Source of the DNA: Cordia subcordata
Taxonomy: Eukaryota; Streptophyta; Magnoliopsida; Boraginales; Cordiaceae
Direction: 5' to 3'
Length of the DNA: 64,000 nt
Assembly (NCBI GenBank): GCA_028554755.1
Contig: JAPTOF010000001.1
Location: 31,949,501 to 32,013,500 of the forward strand
Shown piece after piece: positions 32,724 to 45,395 of this stretch; the stretch's first letter is position 1, and every line of letters begins with the position of its first letter. The translations under genes and the position numbers were made by a program. The notes beneath the pieces are model-generated. The model did no database searches. It saw only the letters and a program-made list of their open reading frames with translations, and had not been told where the DNA came from.

Positions 32724-35562
32724 GATGTGTTGGTGTTTTATGTGTGTTTGCACTGCATTTCTATATCTATTTAAAGGTGTTTTTGAGCTTATTAGATAGC
32801 TTTAATGTAGCGTTTATACAATATTTGTGCATATAAGAGTATAAGTGTATAAAATTGAGTTTGATGGATAAATGCTACACTAATTGCTTGTTTTAATGAC
32901 TTAGGTGAGTTATAGGGTGAAACCAGAGCCTGCACGATGATGGGTGATGAACATGGAAGGTGTATGGGTAATAGGAAAAAGGCCGGAAGCAAAGAAGATG
33001 AAGATTGAAGGATTAAAAGAACTACTGGTCAACCTCTAAAAGCTACTGACTGACCGGTAGAGTCAGTCGGTAAATCCAGAAAACACAAGAGCTTACCAAA
33101 TAAACCCTACTGGTTGACCGGACTTACCGGTCAGCTAGTTAATCTAGAGAGCTTAATAAAGAACCGGTCGACCCCCCAATTACCAGCCAACTAGTAAGGT
33201 TGACTAGTAGCGCCGTTGCTGCTTATAAATAAGATCCGATGTTTTAGCATTTGGATCATCTTTCATTCACTCTCTTACTCGTTTTTCCCTAAACCCTAAA
33301 TCCACCTAATCCTATCTCACACATATATACCAACATCAATTCCATCTATAAACAAGCTTGGATTTGAAGATTAAACAAGGATTTGGAAGATTTTAGCACA
33401 AGATTTGTGAAAAGCAAGCAAGGATAATAAGAGAGCTTTACATTCTTCTCTTTATTCTTGTCTATACTATGTTAGTTTAGCTCTAGATTAGGGATGATTG
33501 CTATTTTGTAATGGGTTAAGGATTTTAATACTTGTTTTGAGATATTGATGGCTATATATGCATGCTTTGTTCTTACATTTCTGTGGCTTGAAATTGAACA
33601 TGTCAAGGTGTTTGATGAAATTCCTCTATGAGTTTGCATGTGTAATTTGTGCTGAGATGCTAATATTAATGGCCTCACCTTAGCCTTAATCCATTCTAAT
33701 GGCATGTGCCCTACTTATAACTACATTAGTGCTAATTAATTGAGCTTTTAATGCCTTTAATATAGTAGGTAATCACCTCTAGCATGAAACAAGGCTAAAA
33801 AGGTACTGTAGGTGCAAACATCTTACGAGAGGGGGTGAATTAAGATATTTTAACAATTTTCATATTTAAAAATTCACCAAAAAAATCAACAATTTCTTTC
33901 AAGTAAAATATCAAACACAAGATTGTCAATATAAGTAAAGAATGTAGATGAAGAATAGAGAGTAAGAAGACAAACGATTTTTAGGTGGTTCGGCCAACCC
34001 TACATCCACCGCCCAATAATGCTTTCCTTAGGACTTCAACAATCTTCACTAAAAATGTTTCTTCAACTCTTGGTGAAGCAAGAACCAAGTTTTACAACTT
34101 TTTGAAACTAAACTTCAAAGAACCCAAGAGTCCCACTTTTTAGGATTTTTCCACACTTCAACTCTTGGATTTGATGATCTTTTAAGCTTTGAAAGTGTAT
34201 TTAAAGAGTTTTTGATATTAGGGCTTTGGTAGGTAGAAGAAAGAAAGAAAAATGGGGCTGAACGGTAATAAACAGCTAGTGCATTTCATTACATCAATTC
34301 ACTCAGCTGGTCGACCGGCTTGCCTTCTCTGCTTTCTGATTAGGCCAGATACCTTAGCCGGTTGACCAGCTAGGGGGTCTGGCTTTACCCTTCCTTTTCT
34401 GTTTTGGTTGGCTGGCTTCCCTGGTCAGCTGGTCGACTAGCTTAAAAGGTCCAGCCACTCCAGAAAGGCTGAAGCAAAACCAAACAAGTCTAAAACACAA
34501 TTTTAATAAGTTTTGACAAGCTTTCATAACACCAATCAACTTAAAATGCTTTGTAAACAATTTTTCAAAGCTTGGGATCATTCCAAAACACATGTTTATG
34601 CTATGTATGCATAAATCATTTTTGAATTTTTTTGAAAGACAATGTTCATAAGATTTAAATTGTTTGTGTCATGAAAAGAAGAGATTTGAGCAAATACTTG
34701 CAATTCTAATGCATTTCAGAAAAGGAGCAACATATCTAGTACCCCTTATGAAGCCTCTTCTACTCCATATGACTTTTCATCATCTTCTTCTTCAAATTTT
34801 TTAGCTCTTCGATGAATAGATTGCTTCATAACTCATTTTTTTCCATCATCCAAGTATCTATCTTTTGAATTCATGTTTAACACTTCACAAGATCCTATTC
34901 AGTAAGATAATCATATTTATCAATAATGCATATCAAATTTTTCATCATTAAAATCAATAACTAGAATTTAGTTAACCGGTACCACTATTACTCGTTTGAC
35001 CTAGGGGACTAAATCTCTAGGTTGAAACATAACTAAAAAGTTAGACTTCCTATTAGGACATTAATCAAAACCCAAAGGACTTAGAACTAGACCCAAAAAC
35101 AATAGCAAGCGAGGACAAACCTATACCTCTAATTGGGCCTAAGTAGCAATAGGGTTGCACCGATAGTTAGAAGCGGTAAGTATAGTAAACTAAGCCCGCC
35201 ATTAGAACAGATAAACCATCAATAGCCTCAAAATAAGGTTAGATACCCAAATCCTTTCCAAAGGAGCAATCATCCTTAAGTTTCCCCCAAACCCTTATAG
35301 ATTTCTCACTTCTATAGCTTGTTTACACCATCATTCCCGTTAGTTAAGTTTATTTTCCCATAGTTTAGGTTTAAATTAGAGTTCCAATAAATCCAAAAAC
35401 TCTCAAAATAGTAGGTAGGACAACACATAGCTAGCGCAGGTTGCACTTTCGCTTAGATCCATATATTTAGAAAGCCTTCCAGTGGACATCACCCCGCACT
35501 CACACACGCTATACTACCATGACCCGTGCGCTTGTGGGTAACACTTTTAAAGCTTTGCGAGT
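32724..35562 (+). repeat. 5' LTR of gypsy, split by solo LTR
   Basis: Matches 40131-41605 apart from an inserted element at 33807-34977 and about 195 bp present here (around 33255-33465) but lost in the other LTR. Contains TATAAATA near 33223 with several GACCGGT-type motifs upstream. Confidence 0.85.
33807..34977 (-). mobile_element. Probable solo LTR, TSD GGTAC
   Basis: A 1171-bp insertion between perfect 5-bp repeats GGTAC (33802-33806, 34978-34982); the 3' LTR of the host gypsy shows the empty site near 40983. Read on the minus strand it ends CACCTACA and contains GTGGATGTAGGGTTGGCC then CGAACCACC, a pattern common in plant copia LTR 3' parts. The expected initial TG is GG. Contains several GGTCGACCGG-like motifs. 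Confidence 0.75.
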
Positions 35563-35569
35563 AAGTTTT

Positions 35570-35587
35570 TGGCACTGTTGCTGGAGA
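35570..35587 (+). other. gypsy primer binding site (decayed)
   Basis: TGGCACTGTTGCTGGAGA against the Athila-type TGGCGCCGTTGCCGGGGA. The differences are nearly all at former CG or CC positions, as expected from methylated-cytosine deamination. Confidence 0.75.
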
Positions 35588-35864
35588 GGCACGGTTGTTG
35601 GTTTCTTTATTTTTATGTTGTTTACATTAGTTACATGTTGTATATACATTTCTTGTTTGTTATCATGTTCATATCTATTTTCATTGTTTGTTGCTTTTTA
35701 CTTATTTTGATATTGCTAGTTTAGTTTACTTCTTGTGTTTGTGTTTAATTTTGTGTTTTTTTTTTCAGAATGTAGGTGTTTTTGATAGGTATTTGATTGT
35801 TGAATTGAAGTTTTGGGGGTTGAAGTGTGGAAGGAGAATTAGGTTATTTTGCCTTCTTGACTAA

Positions 35865-36720
35865 ATGGCTAACCTTAATCCTGATCCTCCACCTAAAGCC
35901 AAGACCTTAAGGCAATATCTTGAGTTCGACACTTATCAACCTTGTATGCCTATTCAACTACCAATCCTTAGAGATGCGACCTTTAAGATTAGGTCTGAAA
36001 CCTTGCAAATACTTCCATCATTCTATGGGCGCAGCAATAAGAATTGCTATGTGAATATAGGTGCATTTTTTTGAGATATGCTCTACCATTCATTTTAGGG
36101 ATGTCTCTTTCGAGAACGCTAGACTCAGATTGTTCCCATTCTCTTTAAAAAATAAAGCATGGCAATGGTTCAAGTCCTTACTTCATGAGTCTATTACTAG
36201 CTAGGGTGAGCTTCAAGTTAAGTTTCTTCATAGATTTTTCCTAATAGCTAGGATGCCCACTCTTAGGGTCAAGATCATGACATTTGCACAATGAGAATTA
36301 GAACCCCTTCACAAGACTTGGAAAAGATTCAATAAGCTTTGTCGCCAATGCCCATATCATGGTATGATTTACATGAATTACTCTAATTTTTCTACTTAGG
36401 CTTGACTTCACCTCATAGGCTAATGGTCAATGCTTCGAGTAGTGGGAGGTTCTTAGATTTGACACCTGAGGAGGCATGGTTAAAACTAAAGATTATGGCT
36501 GAGGACTCATTCCGGAATGCTAATTTCGAGAGAGTTAGGAAGAAAACTAGGAATACCACTCTTACTAATGTGTTCGGGGTCATCTTGAATTATGATTTAG
36601 CTACTTAGGTAGGAGCTCTCACTAGGAAGTTTGAACAGTTTATGTCTTTAGGAACTGCATCTACTCAGAGGTCTACTCTTGGCGCGTCTTTCCCTCATCC
36701 CCGAGTCTTGTAGAGGTATG
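35865..36720 (+). pseudogene. Athila-type gag remnant
   Basis: Starts MANLNPDPPPKAKTLRQYL. Later frames give LQILPSFYGRSNKN, LFPFSLKNKAWQWFKSL and TWKRFNKLCRQCPYHG, the Retrotrans_gag order of plant gypsy elements. Several stops and frameshifts. Confidence 0.85.
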
Positions 36721-37639
36721 TGCCTTGTGCTACAAGTTTAATTATACCACTATAGCATGCCCTCTTGCCTCCTCAGTTCCCTATGATTATACAAGAACAC
36801 GTTCTCCCTAGTCAAGGTTGTTTATCCACTCCTTCTCACCCACCCAAACTTGGGCGGCAGGATTATTCCAAAACAGTGTAGTCTCACAACAACACAAATT
36901 CTTCTTATTCATTCCATAGTCTTCTTAGTCCTCCAGGGTTTCATTAGGCAATTTCTGAGCATAGGTATCCTAGTTTGTCACAGTAGTCATTCTAGTCTAC
37001 TTTTGTCAGTTTCACTCCACCTATTCAGTCTGTAGTTGATCGTAAGATAGACTTATTTGTTGAGATTATACAGGCCCAACAACAAATGTTTCAGAGCATG
37101 ATAAGAGATTTAAGAATCAAATAGGACATCTTGCTAACAAGTTTGCAATAAAGACCCAGAGAAGCTACCTGTTTATCCTGAGTCAAGTCCTAGAGATCCG
37201 TGTAGTACTTCCAACCCTTCTTCGAGTGATTATACACAAGCTAAGGCCGTCACGACCTTAAGAAATGGCAAGATTATAAATAATCAGTTTGGGGAGTCCA
37301 TGAGTAGAGAGAGGCCTGAAATGACACATATTGATGGAGAGACTAGTGTGCCTAAGGAGAGGACTAAAGAATTTGAAGAGGAAGAGAGAAATCACATTGA
37401 GATAGGTATTGATCCACCTCATAGAAAAAGGAAATAGATTGTTGAATCTCATGATGTTACTCTAAAGCTCTTTTTTCCTTAGCATTAGAGAGGCCCATGA
37501 AACTTGAGGATGCTAAAGAATCGAGGATTTTAGAGCCTCTTAAGGATATTAATGTCACTCTACCTTTAGTTGAGGCCATTAAGAAGATAACAGCTTATGC
37601 CAAATTCTTTAGAAATTTGTGCATTAAGAAGAGGTAGAC

Positions 37640-38095
37640 CATTTACCTATCTGAGAAGGTAAAGCTTGCAGAGAGAGTGAGTAGTATTTACACCACGAGC
37701 GTTCCACCTAAGCTTAGTGATCCTAGAGCTTTTATCATTTCTTGTGCTATTAATGATCACCCAGTAGCCCATGCCTTGTTTGATTTTGGTTCTAATGTCA
37801 ATCTTATTCCTTTTTCAGTGTATAAATGCCTAGGTCTGAGGGTGTTGAAGCATACCAGTGTGGTTTTACAGTTAGCCGATAGGAGTAATAGGAGACCTTA
37901 GGGGATAGTTAAAGACATCACTAATTAAAGTTGGAGAGTTTTTACTGTCCTATGGATTTCATTATTCTAGACGTCCATCTAGGTCATGACACTAAGAATA
38001 TGACATTTGTCCTCTTGAGGAGACCATTTTTAGTGATTACTGATGCAGTGATACATGTGGATAAAGATCATTGAGTTTACCTTTGGGAATTTGAA
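37640..38095 (+). pseudogene. Athila-type aspartic protease remnant
   Basis: Frame from 37677 reads SVPPKLSDPRAFIISCAIND, ALFDFGSNVNLIP and SVVLQLADRSNRRP, then after a break DFIILDV and RRPFLV. The active-site DLGAS is DFGSN. Matches the plant gypsy retropepsin order. Not functional. Confidence 0.85.
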
Positions 38096-40130
38096 GGCAA
38101 AGGTTAAAGGAGCTAAGTCTGCCACTAAGGATAGAGTGGGTGATAAGAAAAATTGTTACTTTATAGAGTCTGTCGCTTCTGATGTTGAGGATACTATTAA
38201 CATGGAATAATTCTTCTTCTTGGATGAATTTGATAAGATGAGGGTACCATCTAGGATTGATGACATCGAGGTTGGGAGATTTCTATTCTTAGATGACCAA
38301 GAACTTGAATTGAAGTAATTTCTATTTGTAGATGTGTATGATGAGCTTGAGATGGAGAGTTTTTTGTTTTAGAATGATTGGTCTGAGATGCTTACTACTA
38401 AGATTGAGAAGTCTAAGCATAAGAAGTATGTTGTTGCTGATGTCTCATTTCTCATAGTCTGTCTCGAGAAATGCTCATTTTCTGACCCGTTTCTTTTATT
38501 TGTGAATGCCCAGCATGATCTAGTATATACATTCTTGGGGTGTGAATTCAAATCTTCATGACATTGGATATGCGGTGTTGATTGCATTTTTCATTTACTG
38601 CATCAATTTGTTGTTTTCTTATGTGCTTACTTGCTTATTTGGTAGTACATGCCTAAGGACTTTAAACATATCTGGCCCTAACATTACTACTTGACAAGGG
38701 GTGTAAAATCCAGTGCTACTAGGAGGTACCCTAGAAATTTTGATAGTTATAGTTTGGTTGAAGATTTCCTTACTTTTGCTTTTCCTAGTACATTTTGTTT
38801 TTCATTTCTTTTTTCTTTCCACTTTTGTTTCCCTCATGTCCGTTGCTTCCATACATAAAGCCTTGTCATTTACACTTACCATTGTAAGCCTTTAATATTG
38901 CATGTTTGTTAATTTCCTTTATAGATCTTTTTAGTTCAGTGGAAATTGAGTGCAAAGAAAGTTAATAGACACAATCATCAAAAAATGGCATGTGCGATTC
39001 GATGCTACACAAAGTTGTGTCTCTCCTTTCTCCACTTGTTCCCCTTTTACCTATCCTATCCCCATCATCCTTACATGCTTTGTGTTGCTTATTTGCTTGT
39101 CGTGTTTTTCTATTTTATTTGCTTGAGGATAAACAAAGTTTAGGTTTTGGAGTATAGGAGTTTGGTTCTCTTGCTTTATGCTTCATTAGGGTATATTTGC
39201 ATCATATTTGTAAAAATGGTGAAATTTTATTTTATTTTTATGCATTTATAATCATTTATCTATTTGTTTATTAGAGTGTTGGCTCTTGTTATTGATTAAT
39301 TGATTGGTGGAAATATGGTTGTATTATGGGGAGTGAACAGAGTGGAGAGAGATTTGAGGCTTTGAGGAGATGCCTTTTGAAAGATGTGAGGAGTGAGTAC
39401 TTCTAAGAATGCACCTTATAGCTACCCCATGGCTTGGTTGGAAAAGTGTTGAAAAAAGGATGTTGATATGAATGCCCCTTACTTGATTGGTTCTTTTTAA
39501 TGTGCCTTAGCTTTTCTTTTTCTTTTCTTTTTGCTTATGTTGTGTATCGATAAAAAAATCCAAAAACAATAGAAAAAGGCAAAAATGAAGACAAAAATTG
39601 AAAAATCCTGAAAAATGTGAAAAAAGGTGAAAAATGTGAAAAAGTGAAAAAGGCACCAAAATATGCAAAAGTGAAGTTCATTGAATAAGTGCTTAAGTGA
39701 CACAATGTGGACTTAGCACAAGTTTCTCTGTTTGTCTTTCGATTGTATTGTCAATAAGGTTCTTACGTCATTTTGTGAGCCACTGTACTTGTACATTCTT
39801 TCTCTCCTTATCTTTGAGGCTTTGTGCATACTGGGGAGCCCAAGTTAGTCGAGAGGGCACGAAGTATCAATATCCCGTGTGCGTTTATTAGACTCCTAGG
39901 CTTGTGGTGGCATAGCTGCTTGGAAACTTCCCATGAGGTGCTAGACCCCTTATGAGTAAAAGGAGCGTCCGAAAAAAGCTTGAAGACACCTCTACAAAAG
40001 GAATCACCCCTTCATACTCCTTAGATTCACCGAAATAGCAAGTCAATAATGTAGGCAACCCTTTTTAGCTTCTAGAGATAAAACTTAGGATTAGTCTTGC
40101 TTAGGGACAAGTAAAGAGAATGCTTGGGGG
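38096..40130 (+). other. Non-coding 3' part of gypsy
   Basis: No RT or integrase motif in any frame. Contains an A-rich array of GTGAAAAA-type repeats (39595-39675) and ends in the purine-rich TGCTTGGGGG (40121-40130), the polypurine tract before the 3' LTR. Confidence 0.6.
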
Positions 40131-41605
40131 TGTTGATTTGTTGGTGTTGTATGTACATTTGTAGTACATTTCTATATCTATTTAGAGGTGTTTTTGAGCT
40201 TATTAGATAGCTTTATTGTAGCGTTTATACTATATTTGCCTATATAAGAGTACAAGCGTATAAAGTTGAGTTTAATGGATAAATGTTATACTAATTGCCT
40301 TTTTTAAAGACTTAGTTGGGTTATAAGGTGAAACTGGAGCTTGCACAATGATGGCTGGTGAAGATAGAAGGTTTACGGGTCCTGAGGAATAGGCCAAAAG
40401 CAAAGAAAATGAAGATTGAAGGATTAAAAAAGCTACCAGTCGACTCCTAACCGGTTAGCCGGCAAATCTAAAAAATAGAAGAGCTTACCGGCTGAGCCTA
40501 CTGGTTGACCGGTAAGGTCTAATCAACCGGTTAATCCAAAGAACTTAATAAAGAACTGGTCGACCCCCTAGGTATCGAATAGCCAATAAGGTCGACCGGT
40601 AGCGCTGCTGCTACATATAAATAGGACCTAATGTTTCAGCACTTGGGGATGTTATATTTGCTCTAGATTAGGGATGATTGCTATTTTTGTAATAGGTTAA
40701 GGATTTTAACACTTGTTTTGAGATATTGATGGCTAAATATGCATGCTTTGTTCTTACATTTTTGTTGCTTGAAGTTGAACATGTCAAGGTGTTTGATGAA
40801 ATGCTTCACGAGTTTGTATGTGTAATTTGTTCTTAGATGCTAATAATAGTGGCCTCACCTTAGCCTTAATCTATGTTAATGGCATGAGCCCTACTTGCAA
40901 CTACATTAGTGTTGATTAATTGAGCTTTTAATGCCTTTAATATAGTAGGTAATCACCTCTAACATGAAACATGACTAAAAAGGCACCACTATTACTCGTC
41001 TAGCCTAGAGGATTTAATCTCTAGTTTGAAACACAACTAAAAGGTTAAACTCCTTATTAGGACATTAACCAACACCTAAAGGACTTAGAACTAGACCTAA
41101 AAGCCATACAAGCTAGGACAAACCTATACCTCTAATTAGGTAAAAGCCATACAAGCTAGGACAAACCTATACCTCTAATTGGGTTCGGTTAGGGATAGGG
41201 TTGGACAAATATTTAGAAGCAGTAAGTCTAGTAAACTAAGCCTGCCATTAGAGTAGATAAACCATCAATAGCCTCCAAACAAGGTGATGTATGCAAATCC
41301 ATTCCAAATGAGCAATCACCCTTAAGTTTCCCCCAAACCCTTGTTCCTTACTTCCACAGCTTGTTTATACCATCATTCCTGTTAGTTAGATTTATTTTCC
41401 CATAATATAGGTTTAAATTGGAGCTCTAATCAATCCAAAACCCTAAGAAGAGTAGGTAGGACCACACGTAGCTAGCGTAGAATGCACTTTCACTTAGAGC
41501 CACACACTTTGATAGCCTCTCAATGGATACGACCCAACACTCGCACGTGTTATACTACCGCGACCCGTGTGCTTGTGGGTAAAACTTTTAAAGCTTTATG
41601 ATTAG
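40131..41605 (+). repeat. 3' LTR of gypsy
   Basis: Starts TGTTGATTTGTTGGTG and matches the 5' LTR with many substitutions. Contains a short internal tandem duplication (AAAGCCATACAAGCTAGGAC, near 41101 and 41144). Confidence 0.85.
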
Positions 41606-41610
41606 TAGGT

Positions 41611-41770
41611 AATCCAGACACTTGAGTGAAAATGGAAGAATGTAAAGAAGCAAGCAAACAATTTCTAAGATGGCTATCAATAGCTTGCCATAGCGTGTAA
41701 TCTAGATTAAGTACATCAATTCCAGCTGCACTTTGTGCATTTGGGGAGAATAACACCTAAATCGTTTCAC
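41611..41770 (-). pseudogene. copia gag, N-terminal part
   Basis: The minus strand reads LDYTLWQAIDSHLRNCLLA and SSIFTQVSGLP, continuing at 32718 (IALQSR) on the far side of the gypsy. Confirms the gypsy insertion point. Confidence 0.8.
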
Positions 41771-42196
41771 ATGATCAAGGACTCTACACAAAAAGAATAT
41801 AGCTTCCATTTGTGTTCGCTATAGAACAAAATTTGTGTTGTCTAGTTTTACACGAAGCATGGAACTAAAATTTTGTAGAAAAAGCTTGGAAATAGCTGAT
41901 ATCTCAATTTCAATATCCATAGCTATAGTGGAAAATGATCCAGAAACCTTAAATTGTGCAAAAAACACTACATATTGTTGATAGAATAGAAAAAACGTAC
42001 AACCAATAACAACTTTTAAAGAGCATAACTATGGCAGAAACCCTAAGTAGATGTAATTATCTCAAAAGATAATGGAGAATGAAAATGCGAAGAGAAATAA
42101 AACTAAAATTGAGGCTTGCATTAGGCTTGTTCTTTGAAAATCTTCTATGTGATTGAAAAATATGATTGTTTGTCAAAAAATTTTCCTAAGAGATTT
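41771..42196. other. copia leader/gag start, degenerate
   Basis: Lies between the gag fragment and the primer binding site of the antisense copia. No open frame kept. Confidence 0.4.
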
Positions 42197-42209
42197 GCTC
42201 TAGATACCA
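42197..42209 (-). other. copia primer binding site
   Basis: Minus-strand TGGTATCTAGAGC, one base from TGGTATCAGAGC extended; sits just inside the LTR. Confidence 0.75.
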
Positions 42210-42210
42210 A

Positions 42211-42466
42211 GTTAAGTTAAGAGGAGAAAATAATTTTCATTATTGACTAATTATCATCAAACTTTAAGATGATTTTCATTATTGACTAATTATCATCAAG
42301 CTTTAAGATGATTTTCATTATTGACTAATTATCATCAAGCTTTAAGTACAAGCATACAAGCTATTTATAGCAACTGAGATTGGCTTAATAACTTCTAGCT
42401 CATACTATAACTACCTACTTACTGTAACTGTTAATACAATAAGTTAATAAACCAATGTCCTCTCCA
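42211..42466 (-). repeat. copia 5' LTR with 39-bp triplication
   Basis: Minus strand starts TGGAGAGGACATTGG, has TATAAATAG, and ends before the PBS. Three direct 39-bp copies (from 42233, 42272 and 42311) of ATTTTCATTATTGACTAATT... lie in the transcribed part. Left-right arm homology resumes only beyond 42480. Confidence 0.65.
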
Positions 42467-43583
42467 AAAGCATAACTTGGAAGCATGACTAATGCATCAA
42501 TAAAATTAATATTGGTTAATTAGATTTATTATATTAACGTTTTGATTAACTTAACTAAAAATTGATGTTAAACTTGGAAGCATAACTAATGTTTGTTACT
42601 TTTGGAAGTGTAAATAATTAATTTTTGTTATACTTGGAACTTGTTACAAGTGTAGCTAATGTAAGTAAGCACTAAATGAGATTCAAATTTTCTACACTTT
42701 GAGATATAACAAAAGACACTTTCAATTTATATTAGTTACACTTTCAAGTGTAATATACATATTTTTTATTATCTTAAAAAATTAAATATAAAAATTCCAA
42801 CATTATTGTTATGGTTGAGAACGTAACTAATATTTTGTTACATTTAAAACCGTAACTAGAAGAAAAGTTATCAATTTTCTATTCTGCGTTTTGTTCTAAG
42901 CATAACAAAAAATATATAATTCTATCTTATGATCTTGTAGTAAAGACAAGAAGAAAATAAAAACCTAATCATGAGAAAACTAATAACTTTCTCCAGTCTT
43001 TGATGTCAAAGAAGTGAACATTTGAGCTTTATTTATAGTTGAATACTTGCAACATTTGAGCTTTATTTATAGTTGAATACTTGCATTATATTGTTCTTGC
43101 CTTTGAGCTCTCTCTTTATCCAAGTTTAACACCAATTTGCATTATATATGGTTTGCTATGGTGTAAATGCATAATATCTAGCTTAGAAATGAGTGAAATA
43201 TTTTATACTAATATTTATTTGTTTTGGTTTTAGTAGTTACAACATTGTATTGCCTAATCGCATTAAAATAAATATAAAATGCTGACAAAAGTAATAAAAT
43301 GTGAGGTACATTAATTTGAAAAAAATTAACATTGATCTGAAAAGCTTAATATTTACATTACATAATTGCATGGTACATCGAATACATATGAAATCTTATG
43401 AAATCAGCCATATATATCAACCAGTCATGTATAGCTTGCAAACTTAGTTATCCAAATAGACTTCCTTTACTTCTCACTGAAGAGGATTAACATGCATCAG
43501 ATTCTATTATTATCTATATTTATACTATATGCTAAAGCGAAACCGTTGTACCACGACCATTCCTTCCATTTTTACATGTTGGA

Positions 43584-45395
43584 TCAATAATTTTATATGT
43601 GATCTATCCTAGTCTATATTTTCAAAAATTTGACTGAGAAAACAAGCTAGGATAGCTGAAATAACCATATAACACACATAAGAACATGTTTAAGAACATA
43701 TAAAACATAACTAGTATTTCATAGTATATAAAACTAACCTTTTGAAGCGTGGACCTTCAGTGAAACTACAACCGTCATGAGTTTTGTTCCCGGTCATGAA
43801 CAAGGCCTTCAAAAAGTTAACTAGAGGGGTGTTGCAGTATGCACTCCCTAGTCTTCTTCTTATAATTGAAGAGACTTATCTTGAGAGAATAACCTCTTGT
43901 GTGGGAAGAAGCAAAAATATATGTTCTTGAAAAACTAGAGCAAAAATCACACAATAAGTGTGTACTATGTGTTGTAGTATGCTCTTGTCAAAAAATAGAA
44001 GAGATTAACTACAAAAAGGGATAGATAAAATGGTGCAGGTCTTGCCTATTTATAAAGAAAGGATTGGAACCCCAATCACTTAATCTTTCCATGTGAGAAT
44101 TATTTCCCTTGTAGTAAATTTCCACCATATGTCTTGGAAGACTTGGGCCAAGCCCCTAATCCAAGCTCAATACATAGTCCATAATCCATGTGGAGGCCTA
44201 AACTCAAAAAGGAAACCATTCAAGCTCAATTAGGTTATCTTAGACTCTGAAGAAAGCCCAAATCCAATTCCAAGCTTTGGCCCAAATAGACTATTACCAC
44301 AATATGAAATTTGCTCTTTAAAATTATTCTCTCAAAGTCATTCAACTAGAGAAGGGACCAAGAAAGCTTAATTAACCTTGGCTTGAAAAAATGACAAGAA
44401 ATGTCTTTGCCAAAATTAGGCGACATAATAACCATTTTTAACTCTAATCTATTCCACCATAAGATGAAAATTGCATTCCAAGAATATTTGTTTTTACCTA
44501 GAAGCTTATCACAAAAGAATGTGAACTTTGTCTTTGACCAACTAAATAACTGACCACAACACCCCTATATGTATATCTACAACTAAGGCTGATTCTTTGG
44601 CCTTTATACTATCAGCTCATTTGCTGCATCTTCTCCATTGGGTCTCTTGTCCTATTAACAACCATCCATGGTCTTGATCTTGGAGCGACCCTTAGGCCAA
44701 ATGACCAATACACCTATAAAGTTATATCACTAGATTTAGATTCAGATGATTAATTTGGACAATCCCAAAGAGGGCACATAGACTCCACATTACTTATGCA
44801 CGTTTCAATTAATTAGAACTTGGCACTCAATGCACAAGGCTATTGATCCTAATAGAATAAGATCTCAACAATAGTGAATCAAAATAGCAAATCTTAACTT
44901 CATTAGTTTATTCATATACGCTCAAGATTAAGAGCAATGGTCACTTAGTAGTAGTGACTATCTTGTTTTCTTTATTTGATATTACGTCTCTAGAAAAACA
45001 TACTCACTATGGTCTTGCCCAATGCATGATTCACACATACACTAGAGAGAAAAGTCCGAAAAGTCCTCTAATAACCTAGATAGATTACCCTTAACAAGGA
45101 GACTTGCTTACTATAACCTCATCCCAGTAGAGTGCCTAACACTACCATTCAGTTATGGACTTTAATTTATTACATGACTAAATCGAGGCTTGGACCTACT
45201 ATGCATTCAGTCTCACTGCACACCCAAATCATTAGTTTTAGTCAAGAGACCTTTATACATGCCTCAATAAAAACATACTAGAGATGATATACAAGAAACT
45301 CATAATTCCATTAGTAAAATGATTATACATTGTTTAATATCTAAAACATCAATTGCAAGTGAGCTTTAAGGCGTACTAATCCAAACAATCTTCCA
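43584..45395 (-). repeat. 3' LTR of right-arm copia
   Basis: Minus strand begins TGTTTGGATTAGTACGCC and matches 47256-48957 over about 1.7 kb. Preceded on the minus strand by AGTGCAAGTGGAAGA, a typical copia polypurine tract. Confidence 0.85.

Larger units (their letters stand above)
32724..41605 (+). mobile_element. Athila-like Ty3-gypsy retrotransposon (gag-pro only)
   Basis: Inserted into copia gag. The host duplication TAGGT is seen at 32719-32723 and 41606-41610, and the gag frame reads across once the element is removed. Order: 5' LTR (32724 to about 35562, itself interrupted), PBS, gag, protease, long non-coding region, polypurine tract, 3' LTR 40131-41605. Reverse transcriptase, RNase H and integrase are missing, so it is non-autonomous. 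Confidence 0.88.

Noticed and set aside
35519..35710. 63-codon plus frame at the LTR/leader border
   Set aside because: Overlaps the LTR end and the primer binding site; not part of gag.
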